Positions 1 to 9,646 of a DNA stretch of 64,000 nt are shown one piece after another. This DNA is from JALYOK01 sp963840785 (GTDB lineage Bacteria; Pseudomonadota; Gammaproteobacteria; Burkholderiales; JALYOK01), in the NCBI GenBank assembly GCA_963840785.1, contig CAWJAF010000015.1:62001-126000 (forward strand). The letters are read 5' to 3'. A program made the translations under genes and the position numbers. The stretch's first letter is position 1; the number at the start of each line of letters is the position of its first letter. The notes under the pieces are model-generated. The model was not told the origin of the DNA, did not search any database, and worked only from the letters and a program-made list of their open reading frames with translations.

Positions 1-909
1 TAACGCCGAGCAGGCGTGATGGAATCGCGCCGCTTACCCGGCTCCGGCGCGGGCCCCAGCCCCGATCGCATGATGATCGGCTCCGAAGGCACGCTGGGCA
101 TCGTCACCGAAGCATGGATGCGCTTGCGTAAGCGACCGATATTCCGCGCAAACACGTCGGTACGATTCAAAGATTTTTACAAAGCCGCCGATTGTGTTCG
201 CGCCATCGCACAAGCTCACTTGTATCCGAGCAACTGTCGCTTAGTTGATGCCAACGAAGCGATGCTCACCGGCGCAGGCGATGGCACCTATCACATGCTG
301 GTGTTGGCATTCGAATCGGCCGATCATCCGGTCGATGCGTGGATGAAACGCACGTTGGAATTGGTCAACGACCACGGTGGCGAATACGACAAACAAGCAT
401 TGGAAAGCAACGCCGGCAACCGCGAAGGCGCAGCGGGTCAGTGGCGCGACAGCTTCATCCGCATGCCCTACTTCCGCGAAAATCTAACGCCGCGCGGCAT
501 CATCACCGAAACCTTCGAGACCGCGATCACCTGGGACAAATTGAAAGATTTCCACAGCAACATCATGGACGCGACACACCGCGCCATCAAGGAAGCGACG
601 GGGAAAGCGGGCGTCGTCACCTGCCGTTTCACCCACGTTTATCCCGACGGACCGGCACCCTACTTCAGCTTTCATGCCGTCGGCGACAAAGAACGCATGA
701 TGGATCAATGCTGGCGCATCAAGCAAATAGCATCCGATGTATTAATCAAAAATGGCGGCACGATTACGCATCATCACGCAGTTGGGCGCGATCATCGCAC
801 GTGGTATGACAAGCAGCGGCCCGAGATATTTGCGAAAGCGTTTAGGGCGGCGAAAAAAGCGCTCGATCCAAAAGGGATGTTGAATCCGGGTGTGTTGATT
901 GATCCTTAG
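1..909 (+). CDS. AGPS-like FAD-binding oxidase, C-terminal part (5' end outside window)
   Basis: This is the C-terminal two thirds of a flavoprotein of the vanillyl-alcohol oxidase / alkyldihydroxyacetonephosphate synthase family, which uses FAD bound through an N-terminal PCMH fold that is not in the window. Visible landmarks are the SEGTLGIVTE segment that closes the FAD domain, and the late GGTITHHHAVGRDH block with the His cluster typical of AGPS-like enzymes. The C-terminus (KALDPKGMLNPGVL) is the usual end of FAD-linked oxidases. An in-frame TAA sits at bases 1-3. Removing one base near position 9 gives TPAGVMESRRLPGSGAGPS, the expected upstream sequence, so the stop is probably a frameshift artefact. 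The substrate is unknown; ether-lipid synthesis is not implied. Confidence 0.8.
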
Positions 910-929
910 CGCGCTGAAAAAACTACCAT

Positions 930-1004
930 TGTCATCCTGAGCGTAGCGAAAGATCTGCTTTTGGCATTAGAGAAAGCAGATCCTTCGCGTTGCTCAGGAT
1001 GACA
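930..1004. repeat. TGTCATCCTGAG palindromic intergenic element
   Basis: The ends are inverted copies: TGTCATCCTGAGCG on the left and the complementary GCTCAGGATGACA on the right, with AGATCTGC / GCAGATCC arms inside. Similar TGTCATnCC-type elements occur at 36904-37020 and 40490-40572. It has no coding content and resembles the small dispersed repeats common in proteobacterial intergenic DNA. Confidence 0.75.
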
Positions 1005-1019
1005 TTCTTAAAACAAAGG

Positions 1020-1084
1020 TGTAGGGCGGGGACCACCCGCCATTTCCGTAAAAAAATTGTTTGGCGGGTGGTCCCCGCCCTACA
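1020..1084. repeat. TGTAGGGCGGG inverted-repeat element
   Basis: Two near-perfect inverted arms (TGTAGGGCGGGGACCACCCG and its complement) enclose about 20 bases of spacer. The same design appears at 42382-42442 with GTAGGGCGGGT arms. It could fold into a long hairpin in RNA, but it is a dispersed repeat and not specific to this gene border. Confidence 0.8.
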
Positions 1085-1087
1085 GGT

Positions 1088-1285
1088 CTAGCGCAATTTA
1101 CTGCGCATCACCCGACGCGTAACAATTACAAATCCAACGATCGATATCAACGCCAAACTCGATGGCTCGGGAATTGTCGCCGCCAATGCAGCGCGCGCGA
1201 TCTGCGTATGGCCGGCCGTAGTCGGATGAATGCCGTCCCAAAATAACGACGCATGCCACCTCCGTTTATTCACGTCATTGTGTGG
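1088..1285 (-). pseudogene. C-terminal fossil of a PEP-CTERM GDSL/SGNH esterase
   Basis: About 65 codons are open on the minus strand and encode two diagnostic pieces. First comes FWDGIHPTTAGH, the Asp-x-x-His block V of GDSL/SGNH esterases. Then comes a C-terminal PEP-CTERM sorting tail: the IPEPSS motif, a hydrophobic helix (LALISIVGFVIV) and a basic end (TRRVMRSK). An in-frame TAA at 1286-1288 cuts it off, and no block I serine or upstream domain is present. It is therefore the remnant of a secreted, exosortase-processed esterase. It also shows that this lineage carries or carried the PEP-CTERM/exosortase system. Confidence 0.7.
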
Positions 1286-1463
1286 TTAGTTTCGGAAATG
1301 TCGACACAGGCACGCCACGAGGCGCGTCACACTTAGCTCCCGGCGAAGGCATCGTTCACAAGCAGTATCCACGCGCCTTTCCGGGTAACGCCTGGTTCAG
1401 TATGCAATCAATGGGACTTTTGCCACAATGGCACATCGATAGCAATTTAACTTGGAGGAAAGC

Positions 1464-2504
1464 ATGAACCCACGCTGGAAGAAACGCCCAGAAGGCTCGA
1501 ACTGGGGCGACTTTGGTCCCGACGATCAACTCGGCCGCCTAAATTATTTAACGCCGGAAAAAGTGAAGCAAGGCATCGCGGAAGTCAAAGAAGGCCTGAC
1601 TTTTTGCCTCAGCATTCCGCTCGATTATCCCGGCGAAGCCAAGCTCAACGTGCGGCGCTTGCCGCCGGTGTTGGCGCCGACCTATCGCGACGGCAATCCC
1701 TACATTAACTATCCCACCGAGTTGATGGATCCGCAAAACACCACCATCATCAGCGATGATCAGGTGACCATGTGTTTGCAATATTCGACGCAGTGGGATT
1801 CCCTCGCGCACATCGGTTCGCATTTCGATGCCGACGACGACGGCGTCCCGGAGAAGGTTTACTACAATGGCTTTCGCGCCAACCAACACATTCGCGGCCC
1901 GATCGATTACCAAGGAAAGTATCAACACAAATGCGAACCGCCGTTCGGCGCCACATCGCTGGGCATCGAGAACATGGCGGAAAAATGTTTGCAAGGCCGC
2001 GGCGTGTTGGTCGATCTGCACGCGCACTACGGCACGAAAAAACACGCGGTCGGCTATGACGATTTCATGCGCATCATCGAGCAAGACAACGTCGTAGTCG
2101 AAAAAGGCGACATGCTGTTACTCCACACCGGCTGGACCGGACTCATCATGCAGATGAACAAACACCCGAACATGGAAGTCCTCGATAATTCCTGCGTCGG
2201 CCTCGATGGCCGCGATGACAAGTTGTTGCAATGGATTACCGATAGCGGCATCTGTGCGCTCATCGCCGATAACTACGCCGTCGAATACTGGCCACCAAAA
2301 CCGCGTGAAGGCCGACGGCCGATGATACCGTTGCACGAGCATTGTTTGTTCAAGCTCGGCATTCCGCTTGGAGAGATTTGGTGGTTGCAAGAATTAGCGA
2401 TTTGGTTGCGCAAGAATCAGCGCAGTCGATTTTTGCTGACTGCGCCGCCGTTGCGATTGCCGGGGGCGATTGGTTCACCTGCTACGCCAGTTGCGACGGT
2501 TTGA
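1464..2504 (+). CDS. Cyclase family protein (kynurenine-formamidase-like hydrolase)
   Basis: This 346-residue protein belongs to the metal-dependent cyclase / kynurenine formamidase family. The metal-binding signature is visible as DSLAHIGSHFDADDDG in the first half, with further family landmarks GVLVDLHAHYG, GDMLLLHTGW and the late IPLHEHCLFKLGIPLGEIWW. The C-terminal RSRFLLTAPPLRLPGAIGSP is characteristic of the longer subfamily found next to catabolic genes. The start at ATG 1464 is preceded by the ribosome-binding site GGAGG at 1454-1458; an in-frame TTG 12 bases upstream lacks one. The reaction is probably hydrolysis of an amide or lactone-type bond, but the substrate cannot be told. The gene is intact. 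Confidence 0.85.
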   Translation: MNPRWKKRPEGSNWGDFGPDDQLGRLNYLTPEKVKQGIAEVKEGLTFCLSIPLDYPGEAKLNVRRLPPVLAPTYRDGNPYINYPTELMDPQNTTIISDDQVTMCLQYSTQWDSLAHIGSHFDADDDGVPEKVYYNGFRANQHIRGPIDYQGKYQHKCEPPFGATSLGIENMAEKCLQGRGVLVDLHAHYGTKKHAVGYDDFMRIIEQDNVVVEKGDMLLLHTGWTGLIMQMNKHPNMEVLDNSCVGLDGRDDKLLQWITDSGICALIADNYAVEYWPPKPREGRRPMIPLHEHCLFKLGIPLGEIWWLQELAIWLRKNQRSRFLLTAPPLRLPGAIGSPATPVATV

Positions 2505-3473
2505 TTAACCAAGATGTGCAATGCGCACACTGGCATCGTCGAGTCCGCGTGACGTGTTGCCGCCCAATGTTCGCTCCACGAGCGCAAATCCTTACATTAT
2601 AAATTTCTCGCGAAACAGCAGAAATTCGTTTATTGATACGTAAGGCTCCATCATAATCAGAGTTCTTGAATCTCTATAACAATGATAGACCATACGCATA
2701 AAGCTGGCCGCAAATTCATGGATGAACTTACTTGAGTCACGAGAACGGGGTGTAGATTTATGCAAAATACGTAGCCAGGAGTATACTGATTGTACCGGAA
2801 AGAGCAGTATGCCTTAATTGCAATAGTTTTGCAACAACTAGAAAGGAAGATTACGGTGCGACGCATTAAGCGGCAAGTGGTTTATCCATGCTAGCCCAGA
2901 AATTAACTCAGATGCGAGGCACGTTGGAATTGAGCACTTACGCTGTAGATACCCAGGGTAAAACGAGTATTATATGACCAGCTATTGCACATAATCTGAG
3001 TCAAGGAATCACATTTCGTAAATTGAATAGTTTGGAATCATTTGCCCAGCTTTTGAATCGAAAAGACAGCCGCTAGCGCATCCGGCGAAAAAGTACATTC
3101 TCCAGCTGATCTATATTTCGGGCAAACAATATTTTAACTCCCTGAAGTTTAGGAATTGGCTTATGACGGGGCACTCAAGAGCCCGCAATACCTATCGAGC
3201 GCCATGAATAGGAACGCCTTGCACTTACTACTGCTGCGATCACCGATGATACTAGCCAACTTGGAAGACATCGAGAGTAAACAGAAGTGCTTTTGTGATA
3301 AAAATTAAAACTCGTAGGGCAGAAAAGCGAAGCGCCTTCTGCCGCATGGAATCCTATATGCTGAACCACAATAGATATTCGTCGGATTACGCTGCGCTAA
3401 TCCGACCTACATTTTTTTTTTTTCGCGATCGACATAATCTTACGAACTGGTTTATCACTCAGCTTCAGGTTCG
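2505..3473. other. About 970 bp without a recognisable gene
   Basis: This stretch lies between the cyclase gene and the end of mvaA. It looks more AT-rich than its surroundings and has no long convincing reading frame. From 2888 to 3076 a plus-strand frame starting with ATG is open except for one TGA. It reads like a real protein (MLAQKLTQMRGTLELSTYAV, then PAIAHNLSQGITFRKLNSLE), so it may be a decayed gene of unknown family. The right end (about 3320-3423) holds a GTAGG-type repeat and a run of 12 T. No RNA gene was recognised. Confidence 0.5.
3320..3423. repeat. GTAGG-type repeat with poly-T end
   Basis: The left arm is CGTAGGGCAGAAAAGCGAAG and the right arm is GTCGGATTACGCTGCGCTAA followed by TCCGACCTAC and twelve T. 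The arms resemble halves of the common GTAGGnTGGATTAGCGAAGCG element. The T run could help terminate transcription on the plus strand. Confidence 0.55.
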
Positions 3474-4758
3474 TTAGCCTCGAATTTCTTTAAGTAGCGC
3501 CACCGCTCGATCCATCCGCACATCTTTTTCCTGCGCCATGATTTTCGCGATTCGATCAATTTCATCGCCCTTCGCGCCCGCCGCGAGCGCGATGTTGCGC
3601 GCGTGCAACGCCATATGTCCACGCTGAATTCCATCGGTCGCCAACGCACGCAACGCGCCTAGAGTTTTGCGCCAGCCCGACGGCGACGGCGATTTCCCCT
3701 AACTCTTGCGCGGATTTCACATTGAGAATTTTCAGTGCGAGTTGTGCAAGTGGATGGGTTTTGGTTGCGCCACCGACTAAGCCTACGGCCATCGGCATTT
3801 CGATGGTGCCGACTAATGCGCCGCTGCGATCTTTTTCCCAGCGCGTGAGCGAAGTGTAGCGTCCGCTGCGGCTGGCATAAACATGAGCGCCCGCCTCTAC
3901 CGCGCGCCAATCGTTGCCCGTCGCGACGATGATCGGATCGATGCCGTTCATGATGCCTTTGTTGTGCGTCGCGGCGCGGTAGGGATCGATTGCCGCTAGC
4001 GTGTAAGCGTCGAGCACGCCTTCGATAATGTCGGCGCCATCGCGCTCGGGCGTGGTGAGCACTTCAGGCGTGAGCCGCAAGCGAGCGCGCGCGAGGCGCA
4101 GATCGGCGAGGTTGGACAAGATGCGCAACAACACCGAGCCGCCGGTGATTTTTTCCACCAGCGGCGCGACGGCTTCCGCCATGGTATTCACGGCGTTTGC
4201 GCCCATCGCGTCGCGCACGTCGACGATCAAATGCATCACCATCATCGCGCCGCGCGGCGTGTCGTCGAACACATGTACTTCGATATCTTTGCAACCGCCG
4301 CCAAGACCGATCAGCACTTTGTCGCGACTGTTCGCTAGCGCAATGATTTCGTCACGATGCTTGAGCAGCGCTTGGCGTGCGCCATGCGGATCGGTGATGC
4401 CAATCACTTGCACTTGCGCGCGCATCAGCGGCGCGGAGCTTGAGGTTTCGAAGCCACCGCATTCGCGCGCCAATTTCGCCATGAACGATGCGGCGGCAAC
4501 GACCGACGGCTCTTCAACTACCATCGGCACCAAAACATCGCGGCCATTAATCAGAAAGTTTCCGGCGATCGCAAACGGCAACTCGAAAGTGCCGATGACA
4601 TTTTCGATCATGCCGTCGGCGCGTTCGATATTCAACGCGCCGGGTTTTGCGAGCAATGATATTTCGTTCAGCGACAGTGAAGCCACTGTAGCGATATGTT
4701 CCAGGCGCTGCGCTGGGGTTAGCGTGCGGAAGTTCGGTAAGCGCGAATCGGTGGGCAT
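3474..4758 (-). CDS. mvaA: Class II (degradative) hydroxymethylglutaryl-CoA reductase, frameshifted
   Basis: Class II HMG-CoA reductase interconverts mevalonate and HMG-CoA, mostly in the catabolic direction in bacteria. Visible landmarks are ENVIGTFELPFAIAGNFLIN (substrate site and catalytic Glu region), THNKGIMNGID (catalytic Lys region) and GLVGGATKTHPLAQLAL. A one-base insertion near 3661-3663 shifts the frame. After correction the protein continues LGALRALATDGIQRGHMALH to an intact stop at 3474, and this restores the C-terminal flap that carries the catalytic His. The corrected length is 427 residues, as expected. The start is ATG 4758 (MPTDSRLP). It is the last gene behind the leftward LIV transporter, 214 bp after livF, which hints at mevalonate uptake (inference). 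Confidence 0.85.
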
Positions 4759-4972
4759 TGGGATTTTCTCAAGCGTGGGCTGAATCAATCGCTGTGTAAT
4801 TGTCGCGCGAGGGTGGATCCAGCGGGCATAGAACAAGGCTTCAAGAGCGGCACCTGCAGTCGTGACTTTGCCACGGTGGATCCCGTTGCGATCACCCTAC
4901 AATCGCATCGCCTGAGCGACGAGGTCTACGGCCAGAGCGCAATCGCCATGCGCCTCTCCAAGCACCATACTG

Positions 4973-5680
4973 CTAAACCGAAAGATAAAGCTGCTTCACT
5001 TCAGCATTGGCTTTGAGCGCCTCTATGGTGTCGTGATAAACATCGCGACCACGATCGATGACGACGACGCGGTCCGCGAGCGACAAACAAAAATGAAGAT
5101 TTTGTTCGGCGAGAATAATTGTCGAGCCGAGCTCGCGCAATTTTTTGATCAGCTCGGCGATCTTTTGCACCATAATCGGCGCGAGGCCTTCGCTGGGTTC
5201 ATCGAGCAACAACACGCTCGGGTTACCCATCAACGTGCGGCCAACGGTGAGCATTTGTTGTTCGCCACCGGAGAGTTGCCCGCCCATACGATTCTTCAAC
5301 GGTTCGAGCAGCGGCAGCATGTCGTACACGCGACGCGCATTCCAAAAATCTTCGCCATCTTTGCCACGTTTCGCCGCAATAATCAGATTGTCTTCTACCG
5401 TGTGCTCTGGAAAAATTTGCCGGTCTTCCGGCACGAAACCCATGCCGGCGCGGGCGATCAAATGCGCGGCGCGGCCTTGTATCGCCTGCCCCTCCAGATC
5501 AATGCGTCCCGCGCGTAGTGGCAGCAAGCCCGCAATGGCTTTCATCGTCGTGCTCTTGCCGGCGCCATTGCGCCCCAATAACGCTAACGTTTCACCTTTG
5601 TTGATCGTCAGCGACATGCCAAAAAGCACTTGGCTGGTGTCGTAAAAAACTTCGAGCCCTTGCGCGCTGAGAATGCTCAT
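4973..5680 (-). CDS. livF: Branched-chain-type ABC transporter ATP-binding protein LivF (system 1)
   Basis: This is one of the two cytoplasmic ATPases of a LIV/HAAT-family importer, 235 residues. It shows Walker A GRNGAGKST, signature LSGGEQQML, Walker B LLLDEPSEGLAP and the switch region ILAEQN. Its ATG overlaps the stop of livG by four bases (ATGA), so translation is probably coupled. It is the last transporter gene of the leftward operon. The gene is intact, in contrast to livM, livH and the binding-protein gene upstream of it. Confidence 0.93.
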   Translation of the reverse strand: MSILSAQGLEVFYDTSQVLFGMSLTINKGETLALLGRNGAGKSTTMKAIAGLLPLRAGRIDLEGQAIQGRAAHLIARAGMGFVPEDRQIFPEHTVEDNLIIAAKRGKDGEDFWNARRVYDMLPLLEPLKNRMGGQLSGGEQQMLTVGRTLMGNPSVLLLDEPSEGLAPIMVQKIAELIKKLRELGSTIILAEQNLHFCLSLADRVVVIDRGRDVYHDTIEALKANAEVKQLYLSV

Positions 5681-6441
5681 GTCGCCTCCCCGTGAGCAAC
5701 GCCGAGATACGCTTCGATCACAGCGGGATTATTGCGAATTTGATCCGGCGTGCCGTGTGCCAACAATTTTCCGTAGCACAACACGTTGACGTTTTGCGCG
5801 ATTCGAAACACGATGTCCATATCGTGTTCAATGAAAATCAACGTCAACCCACCGTTCTGCCAGAGGCGATAAACCGTATCGATCATTTTGGTGCGCTCTT
5901 CCGGCCCCATACCGGCGATCGGTTCGTCGAGCAATAATACTTTCGGTTTCATTGCGAGCGCGAGAGCGATGTCCATTAGCTTTTGATCGCCGTGAGACAA
6001 ATTGCCGGTGACCGTTTTCGCTTTTGCCGTGAGGCCGAGCAACTCCATGGTTTCTTCAGCGCGTTCGCGCGTTTCCGGCATCGGAAAGCGACGCGTAAGA
6101 TTTGCCGATTTTCCGGCGGGCGACATCAGTGCCGCGCGCAGTGATTCTTCCACCGTGAGGGTCTTAAATAATTTCGCGACTTGGAACGCGCGGCCGATAC
6201 CCTTGGTGACGATTTCCGCGCTCGACATTTGCGTGATGTCATCGCCCTCGAGGAGCACTTTGCCGCTATCGGGTTTAAGAGCGCCGGAGATTAAATTGAA
6301 GAACGTGGTTTTGCCGGCGCCGTTCGGGCCGATGATGGCGGTGAGCGAACCTTGAGGGAAATCCATCGATATGTCTTGCGTCGCCGCTACACCACCGAAG
6401 GATTTGTTGAGGTTTTGGACACTCAAGGAAATCGCGCTCAT
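5677..6441 (-). CDS. livG: Branched-chain-type ABC transporter ATP-binding protein LivG (system 1)
   Basis: Second ATPase of the leftward LIV-type importer, 254 residues. It has Walker A GPNGAGKTTFF, signature LSHGDQKLMDIA, Walker B VLLLDEPIAGMGPEE and the H-loop IFIEHDMD. The long insertion and C-terminus (IRNNPAVIEAYLG) distinguish LivG from LivF. The start overlaps the stop of livM by four bases. The reading frame is intact. Confidence 0.93.
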   Translation of the reverse strand: MSAISLSVQNLNKSFGGVAATQDISMDFPQGSLTAIIGPNGAGKTTFFNLISGALKPDSGKVLLEGDDITQMSSAEIVTKGIGRAFQVAKLFKTLTVEESLRAALMSPAGKSANLTRRFPMPETRERAEETMELLGLTAKAKTVTGNLSHGDQKLMDIALALAMKPKVLLLDEPIAGMGPEERTKMIDTVYRLWQNGGLTLIFIEHDMDIVFRIAQNVNVLCYGKLLAHGTPDQIRNNPAVIEAYLGVAHGEAT

Positions 6442-7405
6442 GCCACTTCCTTTGCAGCGCGACGTCCGAAAAGTTGCTGCAAAAAATCAGCGATTCCGCG
6501 CTTGAATCCCAATGTGAATATTAGCACTGCTATACCCAGTGCTAAGCCATGATACTCAGTGAATTTCGTGATCACGTCGTTCAGTGAAAGTAACACCACT
6601 GCGCCGACAATGGGGCCGATAAAGGTTTGTATTCCGCCAATCATAATCATGATGATAGCGTCGCCGGAGGTGGTCCAGTACGCGAATTCGGGAAACGCGC
6701 CCGAGACGAACAACCCCATCAATATGCCGCCGATACCGGAGAAAATCCCGGCGATAACGAATGCTTTCAAGCGCACTTGCCAGACTTCGATGCCGAGAAA
6801 TTTCGCGCGGTCGGCGTTGTCACGTACCATGCGCAGGGTATAGCCGAATGGCGTTTGCAAAATATGGCGCATCGCCAACAAACACACAATTAACAACGCA
6901 CAGGCAAACCAATACATTTGATTGTGATCGGCCAAATTAATGCCGAGAAATGGCGCGCGCGAAATACCGCCCATCAAGCCTTGGTCGCCACCGGTCAGTG
7001 ATTGCCACGAAATGATGATGCTATGGATCAACATCTGAAACGCCAGCGTCAAAAAGCTGAAATAGATTTCTTTTAGACGCACGCAAATCGCGCCAATTAC
7101 CAACGCGAGTAATGCGCAAAAAGTCACGCTACCGAGAATTGCCAACGGAATCGACGCACCGGTATTTTGCATAATCAGGCCGAACGCATAAGCCCCGCCA
7201 CCGAAGAACATGCCCTGGCCGAACGACACCATGCCGCCGAAGCCGACGAGCAAATTCAACGATGTGGCGAATATTCCATACGCGGCAACGCGAATGATGA
7301 AATCCAATCACCACACGCGACGGAAAAATGAATGGCAATGCCGCGAGAATTGCCAAGCGCAATCAGCCCGATCAGAAGATCGCGGCGAAAAGTATAAGCA
7401 CCCAT
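6438..7405 (-). CDS. livM: Branched-chain-type ABC transporter permease LivM (system 1), two frameshifts
   Basis: Inner-membrane permease of the LIV family with many hydrophobic segments, for example AAYGIFATSLNLLVGFGGMV and the family loop LRMVRDNADRAKFLGIEVWQ. The long open part covers 6438-7307. The N-terminus MGAYTFRRDLLIGLIAL lies in another frame and starts at ATG 7405 with AAGGAGAG upstream. Single extra G residues near 7353 and 7304 break the frame. Removing both gives an uninterrupted 321-residue permease and a continuous N-terminal helix (AILAALPFIFPSRVVIDFII). The start overlaps the livH stop as TGATG. Confidence 0.88.
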
Positions 7406-8307
7406 CAGCGGCTCTCCTTACCCATAATGCCGTTTGGCTTCACCAGCAAGATAATGACCATCGCTGCAAACATGATGCCTTCGACAAATAGCGGGAAACC
7501 GATTGAGCCGAACGAGCGCACCAAGCCCATCAACAGCGCGGCGACCAGCGCACCGCTCACTGAGCCCATGCCGCCGATCACCGTGACGATGAAGGATTCA
7601 ATCAAAATCGAAAATCCCATGCCCGGTGACATCGAGCGCACCGGCGCCGCGAGCGCACCGGCCATACCTGCGAGCGCGCCACCCAGGGCGAACACGCTGG
7701 CATAGATCAAGCTGGTGTTCAGTCCCAAAGCGGAGGTCATCTGTGGATTCACCGCTGCGGCGCGAACGATTTTGCCGATTTTGGTTTTTACCAATACGTA
7801 CCACAGCACGATGGCGATCGCAGCGGCTGCGCAAATCAGAAATAAGTAAAACGCGGGAATGATCCCGCCGCCAACAATGAACGGCGGCATCTGAAATGTC
7901 GGCGGCATGCCCATCGCTTGAAACTCAGGGCCCCAAACAATTTTGACTACGTCATCGAGAATTAATACAAACGCATAGCACACCAACAATTGCATCAAGA
8001 CGTCTTGCCGTACACGCGGCGCATGAAAAAGCGCTCGAAAATCGACGCCGAATATCGCAACGCCAGCGCTGCGCCAATGATGGCAATCGTGAAACTATCC
8101 GTGACGCGATAAACCGATGAGCGCGCAATACGCGCCCAGCATGTAGAAAGAGCCGTGGGTGAAATTGATCACGCCGAGCACGCCGAAGATCAGCGTCAGG
8201 CCAGCGGCGACCAAAAACAGCAAGCCGCCGATAATCATGCCGCTGGTGGATTGCGTCACCACGCATGAGAGCGAAGTGAAGCATGAGATTAGGGCCGTTA
8301 GGTCCAA
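7405..8307 (-). CDS. livH: Branched-chain-type ABC transporter permease LivH (system 1), two frameshifts
   Basis: Second membrane permease of the leftward importer. The N-terminal part (GGLLFLVAAGLTLIFGVLGV, INFTHGSFYMLGAY) and the C-terminal part (GGALAGMAGALAAPVRSMSP, FIVTVIGGMGSVSGALVAAL) lie in different frames. A middle stretch (ERFFMRRVYGKD) lies in a third. An extra G near 8114 and a missing G near 8004 explain both breaks, and the corrected product has 300 residues. The start is probably TTG 8307, preceded by GGGGGA. The hairpin at 8330-8353 lies between this gene and the binding-protein gene. Confidence 0.87.
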
Positions 8308-8329
8308 GATAATTCCCCCAGTACAAACA

Positions 8330-8353
8330 AAATCCCCGGGATCGCCGGGGATT
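8330..8353 (-). terminator. Intercistronic hairpin between binding-protein gene and livH
   Basis: AAATCCCCGG and CCGGGGATTT form a perfect 10-bp stem around a short loop. It sits just downstream of the stop of the binding-protein gene on the minus strand and ahead of livH. There is no long U tract, so it is more likely a partial terminator or an mRNA 3'-end stabiliser than a full stop. Such hairpins commonly allow more binding protein than permease to be made. Confidence 0.55.
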
Positions 8354-8372
8354 TCTGACTATCAAATTGTTA

Positions 8373-9646
8373 TTATGCAAAGCCTTTGCGCTTTTTCCAC
8401 TCGGCTTCGAGCTCAAAAATCTTTCTTCCAGTCGCCGGCCTGAACGTCCGGCACAAACGGATCTTTCGGAATCGTCACACCCCAACCGATAGCATAGCCA
8501 ACTGTGGTTTGATCTTCGGCGCGCATGGTGATGGTGCCATCTGCGCCGAACGGCGAATTGATTTTCATACCACGCAACGCATCGGAAATTTCTTCGTGTC
8601 CGTGCTATTGGTTTTCTTCATCGCTTCGATCAGGAATTGCATGCCCACTGCCGCTTCCCACGACCAATTGGTTGGATATTCTTTGTATTCGCTGAAAGTA
8701 GGCCTTGCCCCAATCCATGTTGGCTTTATTTTTCGGAAAGTTGCGCAGATAGCGATTGCCGGAATGAATGCCCTTTCGGCAGATTTTTCACAGCCTTCAT
8801 CGTCGTGTAGTCCGCCATGTTCACGGCGAAAAATTGCGTATCATTGAACAACGCGTAAATGCTCGCTTGATCGATGAACGAGGCCAGATCGCCGCCCCAC
8901 AGGCACGAATACATCGCCTGCGGTTTCGCTTGCAAAATCTTGGTGATGACTTCGGTGTAGTCCGGTTGGAACAATTTCGGCCAGGCTTCCGAAACGATTT
9001 TCACATCGGGATTGAAACTTTTTCAAAAACTCGACGAAATCGCCGGTGGCATCACGGCCATAAGCGTAGTCCGGTGCGAGCGGTAACCCAGTTTTTCAAT
9101 CCTTTTTCTTTCGCGATCGCCGCGGCATAAGCGCCACCAACGATGGAATCGTGTACGCCTTGGCGCGCCGTGCGAAACGCATTCGGGATGCGCAATTTCG
9201 GGTCGGCCGAAAGCGAGGTCGTTTCCGAAAGGTTATGAATGCACAACACGCCCAAATCTCGCGCAACTTCGTGCACTGCAAATGCGCCGGCAGACGATTC
9301 GCAATCGAAAATAATTTCGCAACCGTCACTGGTGACGAATTCGCGGGCGATGCGCGCCGATTCTTCCGCTTTGCCTTTGGAATCGCGAATCACCATCTCG
9401 ATTTTGCGGCCGCCCAAACCACCGGCCGCATTGAATTTTTCGACTTCCATCATCACCGCATTGCGCGAAGAAATGCCTAACTGAGCCACGCGGCCGGAAA
9501 GAATCGTCCCCATGCCGATCTTGATTGGCTTATCTTGCGCGCGGCTGATCATCGGGAAGCCCAGCGCGGCCGCGCCGCCCAAAGCCGCGGCCGATTGCAA
9601 TACGCGCCGGCGATTTTTATTGAGTCGAAAGTTGTTTTGCCATCAT
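8373..9646 (-). CDS. Branched-chain-type ABC transporter substrate-binding protein (system 1), seven frameshifts
   Basis: Periplasmic binding protein of the type I fold (LivK/urea-amide group). The N-terminus carries a Tat-like signal (KNRRRVLQSAAALGG, cleavage after SRA). The body shows IKIGMGTILSGRVAQLGISS and IIFDCESSAGAFAVHEVARD, and the end is ELEAEWKKRKGFA. Seven single-base changes split it: insertions near 9622, 9078, 9015, 8772, 8696 and 8420 and a deletion near 8593. Correcting all seven gives exactly 423 codons. The start is ATG 9646 behind TTTGGAGAAA. Such a dense set of shifts with preserved protein sequence suggests sequence error rather than decay. The ligand is unknown. Confidence 0.85.

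Noticed and set aside
4028..4783. 251-codon plus-strand reading frame antisense to mvaA
   Set aside because: It mirrors the codon structure of mvaA, has Ser/Arg/Ala-rich low-complexity translation and no ribosome-binding site; mvaA on the other strand is unambiguous.
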